Shown: piece by piece, positions 58,380 to 64,000 of the stretch
Position numbering within the stretch: the stretch's first letter is position 1
Layout: every line of letters begins with the position of its first letter
From: Ailurus styani
Lineage: Eukaryota > Chordata > Mammalia > Carnivora > Ailuridae
Reading direction: 5' to 3'
Assembly (NCBI GenBank): GCA_002007465.1
Contig: LNAC01000277.1
Coordinates: forward strand, 1,514,989 to 1,578,988
Length of the DNA stretch: 64,000 nt
The notes under the pieces: generated by a model
Seen by the model: the letters and a program-made list of their open reading frames with translations, nothing else
The model's database searches: none
What the model was told of the DNA's origin: nothing
Program-made: the position numbers and the translations under genes

Positions 58380-58690
58380 AGCATCAGCAAACTCTTCCTA
58401 GAAATGGCCACATAGTGTATATATTTTAAGCTTTGTGGACCTAATGGTCTCTTTTGCAATTCCTCAACTCTGCCAGTGTAGTGTGAAAGAAGTCATAGTC
58501 AATATGTAAATGAATGAGGCTGTGAACTGATAAAACTTTACTGACACCAAAAGTTGAATTTCATAGAATTTTCCTAGGTTATGAAATACTATTCTTCTTT
58601 TAATTTTTTCTCAGTGCTTCAAAAATGTGAAAAACTATTCTAGGCTTGGAGACCATACGGTACTAGGCAGTGGGCTGAAGTTACCAGACC
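58380..58690 (+). repeat. hAT-type DNA transposon relic
   Basis: AAGCTTTGTGGACCTAATGG, CAATTCCTCAACTCTGCCAG, GATAAAACTTTACTGACACC, then TTGAATTTCATAGAATTTTCC and CAAAAATGTGAAAAACTATTC. This is the longer form of the element also present at 35380-35605. Confidence 0.7.
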
Positions 58691-58925
58691 CCTGCCTAAA
58701 ATTAAGGCTGTTCTTGGACAAAGGAGGTACCAGTACAAAGCTGAAGACCGGGATGGATTGACAACTCCTTCAGGACATTCAGAATAATCTGGAAGTCAAC
58801 TCAGTAGGAATATCTGTTTTTTGAAAGAATGAAATATTCATTTGATAGAATTCTACCTCGACAAAGAACATTTGTTCATGTATTGATATTAATGCCTGAC
58901 GATTTAACAATTCAATGACAATGCT

Positions 58926-59395
58926 GTTATGGGTCGAAATATGTTCCCCCATCCCCTGGCCCTCTCCCCCACCAACAAAAAAAAAGATATGTTGAAGTCC
59001 TAACCCTCAGCATTTCAGAATATGACCTTATTTGGAGATAGGGTGTTTACAGATGTAATCAAGTTAAGATGAGGTCATTAGGGTGGCCCCTAATTCAATA
59101 CAACTAGTGTCCTAATAAAAAGGAGAAATTTGGACACAGACCTGCACACAGGGAATATGCCACGTGAAGATAAGGGCAGAAATTGGGGCGACAGCAGAAG
59201 GCAAAGAACACCAGGATTGCCAGCAAACCACCAGAAGCTAGAAGAGACATGAACAGATTTCTACCTTCACAACCTCAGATGGAACCAACACTGCTGACAT
59301 CTTAATTTAGGGCTTCTAGCCTCCAGAACTGTGAGACAATCAATTTCTGTTGTTTAAGCCATCCAGTCTATAATACTTTGTTAAGAACAGCCTTA
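58926..59395 (+). mobile_element. MaLR (MLT1-type) solo LTR (sense)
   Basis: TGTTATGGGTCGAAATATGT start, CCTTATTTGGAGATAGGGTG, AAGATGAGGTCATTAGGGTGG, GCCAGCAAACCACCAGAAGC, CTCCAGAACTGTGAGACAAT and TTGTTTAAGCCATCCAGTC, in full order. It is the best preserved LTR in the window and stands alone. Confidence 0.8.
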
Positions 59396-60177
59396 GGATA
59401 AATTTCTTCCTTGCAGAGGGGTGGTCTCTATGTATCTTCTTTTCCCTCATTTGCCAAAATAACTGCATGTTGATAGAAAGGGGCAATGCTAACAAATCTG
59501 GTAGTACAGAGGATTGGCTACCAGTCTGCACTGTTAAAAAGAACATACCTAAAGTCTGACCTTTTTACTTGTTGTGTTAAAAAAAAATCAACATTAATGA
59601 GGTCAAGTCAGTAGCTAGCAATTCACACACGCTACCTATCAGTGCCCTGCTAATAGAGTGACAGTTTGCTCAACATGTACTAAATGGAGAAATGAAACAC
59701 CAATTGCACCAAATGTGTAAAACTGAAGACTTCAGGATTTGGAGTAGAATGAAAGGAAAAAGAAACAAAAATTTGATGGTTTATTAACTTCCTACCCTGT
59801 TATATCTCTCCATCTATGTTAATAATCATATGAATTTTATTAAATACTACATAGAATAGCTTACTTGAAGGTTAAATTTTTATAACTATTATAACTAGTA
59901 GTGTGGGGATAAATGCTTAATCACCAACTCTGAGGGGAAGAGGTCTGGTTTCTGATATTTGCCAGTTTCTGCGGTGTAACTAGCTCTGTCATAGTTGATT
60001 TCTAATTACTAGTATTATTTCACTGAACACTTAGTAGATCATTTCTCATCAGTCGGTGCCAATCAGGTCCAGAATACAACTGGTTATAACAATATTAACT
60101 TATGAAATTATACATTTGACAGACACTCATGCTTCAAATCGGTTAGCTTGCTATCAGGGATAGGGTATTGGAAGTGA
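59396..60177. other. Unassigned AT-rich stretch
   Basis: No family or gene was recognised. Confidence 0.3.
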
Positions 60178-60275
60178 CTCCAGAGTTTCTAGACATTGTG
60201 CTGCCTCTAACTAGCTGTGCAACATTAAGAAAGGGACTTATCTCTGTAGGCCTCAGTTTCCTCATCTGTGTATTT
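60178..60275 (+). repeat. MIR SINE core (sense)
   Basis: CTAACTAGCTGTGCAACATT, AGAAAGGGACTTATCTCTGT and GGCCTCAGTTTCCTCATCTG are the MIR core. Confidence 0.8.
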
Positions 60276-62114
60276 ATTCAACTAATGTTCCCATTCTCTA
60301 AACCACAGTAAGCTGAGGGAGGGCGGAGGCTTGGTCTCTTGCTCACGGTTAGCCTCAGTGGCTAGTAAAACGCCGGGCATAGGAGGCTTTGACAGTGTCC
60401 ATCTGGTATTCTTGCATGTCCAGAGCCCTTCTCTTCTGTGGCTAGCACTCTCATTTTCTTTGAGGAACTTCTTATCTTCTACTTTCAATTCATGTGATTG
60501 AAGTGAAATGTATTCCTTTCCTGCCTCAAAATTGAGCATTTGAATCAGGCCTGGCCAATCAGAGGATCACAATTCCCTTGCCATACCAGCTACTATGCTT
60601 AGCCTAGGGATTGGCATGTGACTCAAACAGAACCAAGACAGCTCAGTATTGCATTATCATTATCATTGCTATTATTTAGGGATTCTGGGAAAGAGAAATT
60701 TGTTTCCCAGTGGGATTGCTGAGAAGATATTTTGTAAGCCTGCAGTTTGTGGACGCCATAGGAACTCCAATAAAGGGAGAGCCTGCCTAAGACTGACAAA
60801 CACAGAATTGACATTAACTCTGGTACCATCAGGGCCCCTAAATAAGCAGTTACTAATCAATAGGACTCTATTCCTCCTATCAGTGGGATTCTTCCCATTG
60901 TTAACACCTGAACCTTCTCTATAGTGTTCTTTGAGTACGAGTTGCAATTTATTCTTCAGAAGTCCTGGATGTATCCTACCTAGATTTACCACATGTTACT
61001 CTTCCTTATGTCAGAACTGTTAGGTGCCACAATGCTTCAAATGTCTTCATGATTTTGTCCTTGGTAACGATGGCCTTGACTCTCCTCAGTTACAATACCT
61101 TCTGGAGTCGCACAGGGCTCAGAAAGCCCATTCAATAACACCTGTGTTCAGGGAGTAGGGCTAGGCCTGTTCACAAATGTTGACCCTGATAGAAATCCAT
61201 CAATTCCCAGTATCAGCTATATCTAAGGATAAAAGGGTAAATGCAAAGGTGAGAGCATCCCTACCTTGAAAGCTGCCTCTCCAGGCACCGCAGAGACACA
61301 CATTTATTAGCATGAGTTCCCTTGAGATTTCAATCTCAAGAATTAATCCTCCAGAAACTCCTAAAACATGTGATTTTGATGCCTGGTTAGCACTTCCTTC
61401 CTGGGAGAAACCTGCTAACCTGCTATACCACCATGAAAAGAAGGGCTTCCAATAATGTCAGCCATTCCTTCAGTGCACAGCACACACACACCCCAACAGG
61501 GACACGACCCCCATAACTGAGGACAATAGTTAGCTCTGCTGTAACATCACACATGGTTCCTAAAGATCACCATGCTATGCAAAATCACACAATAAAAACT
61601 CCAGGGCTCATGAGAAAGATGGATGCTCACAAACTGTGTCAGTGAAACATCAGGGGAAACGTCACCCACTAAAAATGGGAGCAGAGCTTTACACATGTTA
61701 AATGGTTCAGAAATACATAAATACTGCAATAAATATAACACTTCATCTTGAAATGACCTGCAGTTTGCTTGTGGAAGTGGGCTTTGGAAGGACTGCAGCC
61801 TGTGAGTTATTGGGAAGGGGTGGGAGGAAGGTGATCTGAACTCAGAAGGAAAGCTGGAACTCTAGATATGGGTGTGTGTGTGGCTTCCAACCCACAGGGA
61901 ACTGAAGCAGCTGTAAAAAAACAAAGGCATATGTGAGAGATGTGTGTAGTGCATGGTTTCTGCATTCCTGCACAGTCCCTTTCAGCTGGGTGCAGTGTTA
62001 TGCATTCATTGGGGTTTATCGTGGACAAAATCACACAGAAGAAAACAAAACATTCTGTTATGCTCACACCATTCCTTAATGTATCAACTGCATTTTCTAA
62101 ATAAGTAGGCATCA
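60276..62114. other. Mostly unassigned stretch
   Basis: A CTGGCCAATCAGAGGATCAC motif at 60551 suggests an old LTR or DNA transposon that I cannot name. L2-like tail wording lies at 60290-60400. No gene was recognised. Confidence 0.3.
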
Positions 62115-62275
62115 GGGGCACCTGGGTGGCTCAGTCAGTTAAGCTTCTGCCTTTGGCTCGGATCATGGTTCCAGGGTCCTAGGGTTGAGCCCCGCATTGG
62201 GCTCCCTGCTCAGTGGGAAGCCTGCTTCTCCCTCTCCCACTCCCCCTGCTTGTGCTCTCTCTCTCTCTTAAAAAT
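62115..62275 (+). mobile_element. CAN SINE (sense)
   Basis: GGGGCACCTGGGTGGCTCAGT head, CCTGCTTCTCCCTCTCCCAC body and a short degenerate tail CTTAAAAATTTAATAAG. Confidence 0.92.
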
Positions 62276-62799
62276 TTAATAAGTAAGTGGCAGAACTGAC
62301 TGTGCCCTGCTTTTTGACTCTATATTTTCTCCTAAATCTAGGCTAGCGACAAGGTTGTCTATGATATACAATGTAATATAATTAGATGTACAGAAAACTC
62401 CAAATTTAAAACCTCCAGAAGATGTTTTTGGGATCTGTTAGTCATTAAGCTAAATCCCTCCCGCCCTTTCTCTTTACTCCTCAGCGACCTCTAGACTTAG
62501 CACTTGGGATCCTTATGTTTTTGCATTCTCTTCCGCATGAAAATCTGCTTTCATGAAAAGGTGTGATAAACTTATTCTTACTGAAGTGTATGTGACTGAT
62601 AAAATTAAAGGAGAAGGAACAATTTTTATAATGATCAAAACTTCAAGGAAAAGGAAGTTAGCCCATGTTTTCGGATGTCAGGCATTATCAAATGGGCGGG
62701 GGCTTTACTACGAGAGGTAAAACTACAGGTCTTATAAATACTTCATAAACAGCACCCAGTGGTCATCTGCTCAGAACGGCACCCTCAGCGCCCCATTTA
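62276..62799. other. Unassigned stretch
   Basis: No family or gene was recognised. Confidence 0.3.
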
Positions 62800-62958
62800 T
62801 CCTGGTGGTTTAAGGAGTGGCTGTGCCATCAGAAGATGCAAGTCTCTGTGCTGGTTCCTCCTTATACTAGTTGTGTAAGGGCCCATCACACACCCTCAAA
62901 TATTTTTCATGGGGTTGTTATGAGGAACAAATGCAAGGACATAGTTTCCGGCATCATG
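62800..62958 (+). repeat. MIR SINE (sense)
   Basis: TGGTTTAAGGAGTGGCTGTG, TGTGCTGGTTCCTCCTTATA, TAGTTGTGTAAGGGCC and GGGTTGTTATGAGGAACAAA. A second MIR follows directly. Confidence 0.6.
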
Positions 62959-62959
62959 C

Positions 62960-63205
62960 CTGCCACGTCCTCAGGAAGCAGCACGCGTGACGGCTGAGGG
63001 CACCAGCTCCGCAATCAGAAAGTCTGGCTGCGTCTTGATCCCACCACTCCTTCTTTGTTGGAACTTGGGTATGTCTCTTATGCTCCCAAGGTTCCATTCC
63101 TTCATCCATACAATGGGGACAGTGATCCTTTTAAGAAAAGATAATCGAATACATATCAGAGTGCTCTGGACATGGTCTAGATGGAGCTAGTGCTCAATAC
63201 GTGTA
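62960..63205 (+). repeat. MIR SINE (sense)
   Basis: GAGGGCACCAGCTCCGCAAT, TCTTGATCCCACCACTCCTT, CAAGGTTCCATTCCTTCATC and ATACAATGGGGACAGTGATC are in MIR order. Confidence 0.7.
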
Positions 63206-63608
63206 CTTAATAACAATAACAGGAATTCAATGAGAGCTGGCTCTATGGACACTCTCTGCACACAATACAAACGTCTGTCATTTAACTGTATGTGACACAT
63301 CTACACGTCAGCTGCCCAAACGTGCTCGGAATGTGATGGATTACCCATCAATTTCAAAAGACACTTAAGTTTATTCTAAAAAATATGGCCCTGGCTTAGT
63401 GATTTGCTGAATAATCACAGGTTCCTGAGGACCCAAGAGACTAGTAGCACAAAAGTGCTGGACAGATGACCTAGGATGGGCTGTGGCCTATGAGCACGAG
63501 CACTCTGGGGCTTCCCACAAAGCCAGGGGTCTCGTGTAGATCTTCCAGCCAAGCCCTTGCCCTCCTTGGCTCTCTGGCCCGGACACCAGAACTAATGTGT
63601 GTGCCACA
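63206..63608. other. Unassigned stretch
   Basis: No family or gene was recognised. Confidence 0.3.
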
Positions 63609-63992
63609 TTAATAAATGTGACTCCAATCTTCTGAATGAATTCTAGGTTTTCTTTTAGGTGGTAGTCTTTCTATAGAAATAGCATCGCTAGGCTGATTTT
63701 GAAATTGCTTTTTTATTCTGGTGACATTTGGCAGTTTTGCATTTAAGCTTTTAAGTATCTTGTTTTTGAAATGATTACATGTACTATGTGAGCACATTCT
63801 CAGGGCCCTGCAAAGTTCTGATTCTGAAGCTGAAGTCCACACAGAACGCTTTTTCTGCGGCTGACAATGCCGTCCCCACGTTCTTTCCTTAAATAGAATC
63901 GCCTGGTAATTTAATACTAGCATTTTTCCAGAATAATTTTTTTTTCTCCTTTGGACCCAAACCCAAATCCTCAAATGTAAAGTATCTACCAC
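63609..63992 (-). other. Unidentified 127-codon ORF at the right edge
   Basis: The minus-strand frame begins with an ATG near the window edge and ends at a TAA at 63609. The product is basic and soluble: KKNYSGKMLV near the start, SASESELCRALRMCSH in the middle, and RLPPKRKPRIHSEDW near the end. No membrane segment is visible. I do not recognise a family. Three CpGs in a short span (near 63845-63880) are unusual for this AT-rich sequence. It could be an exon, a pseudogene or a chance frame; the frame may continue beyond the window. Confidence 0.2.
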
Positions 63993-64000
63993 ACTGGGAA

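Noticed and set aside
58926..59395. Endogenous retrovirus with coding capacity near the LTRs
   Set aside because: Each LTR is solitary; no gag, pol or env wording was found beside the copies at 7557, 16085, 35900, 57585 or 58926.
62650..63000. CpG island promoter
   Set aside because: CpGs are only slightly more frequent here and there is no sustained GC-rich block.
1..64000. Bacterial-type defence or biosynthetic system
   Set aside because: No operon structure, ribosome binding sites or long ORFs; repeat content is mammalian throughout.

Overview
This window is mammalian nuclear DNA from a caniform carnivore, most likely a mustelid (mink, ferret, otter or marten type). The evidence is some 20 copies of a tRNA-Lys-derived CAN SINE. 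The youngest copies carry the tail that I associate with mustelids: a TCTGCCTGCCTCTCTGCC pyrimidine block, CTTGTGATCTCTCTC, then TCAAATAAATAAATAAAATC and an A-run. Carnivore-type L1 is also present over a background of old L2, MIR, MaLR and hAT relics. The species call rests on recalled repeat consensus sequences, not on a database search.

No intact host protein-coding gene is recognisable. The longest open frames (up to 145 codons) lie in L1 or L2 sequence, in SINEs, or in AT-rich stretches without supporting signals. The region reads as intergenic or deep intronic DNA. A few frames that repeats do not explain are listed as weak candidates.

Layout. 1-6.1 kb: L2/MIR relics, two antisense SINEs, a CA repeat, a hexamer repeat and an unidentified 128-codon minus-strand frame. 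6.1-8.1 kb: an old antisense L2 split by an antisense MaLR-type LTR. 8.1-17.4 kb: an antisense L1M end, a second MaLR-type LTR, three sense SINEs, L2 relics and an ERVL-type LTR. 17.4-23.7 kb: a near full-length carnivore L1 on the minus strand with recognisable but broken ORF1 and ORF2. It carries two later insertions: a young SINE in the endonuclease region, and a 58-bp piece of U4 snRNA flanked by a perfect 17-bp target-site duplication. 23.7-28.9 kb: older SINEs and a sense L2. 28.9-31.1 kb: a decayed processed pseudogene of the cTAGE5/MIA2 (TANGO1-like) family, interrupted by a SINE. 31.1-51 kb: SINEs, L2, LTR and hAT relics, a MIR series and a short sense L1 3' end. 51-55 kb: a dense SINE zone with serial insertions into one target. 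55-64 kb: MIR, MER5, MaLR LTRs, one hAT relic, one SINE, and an unidentified 127-codon minus-strand frame at the right edge.

The sequence has three single-N characters (15862, 31408, 51573). Each is flanked by a direct repeat of the same local sequence inside or beside a SINE. This looks like contig ends that overlap but were joined without collapsing the overlap, so these duplications should not be read as biology.
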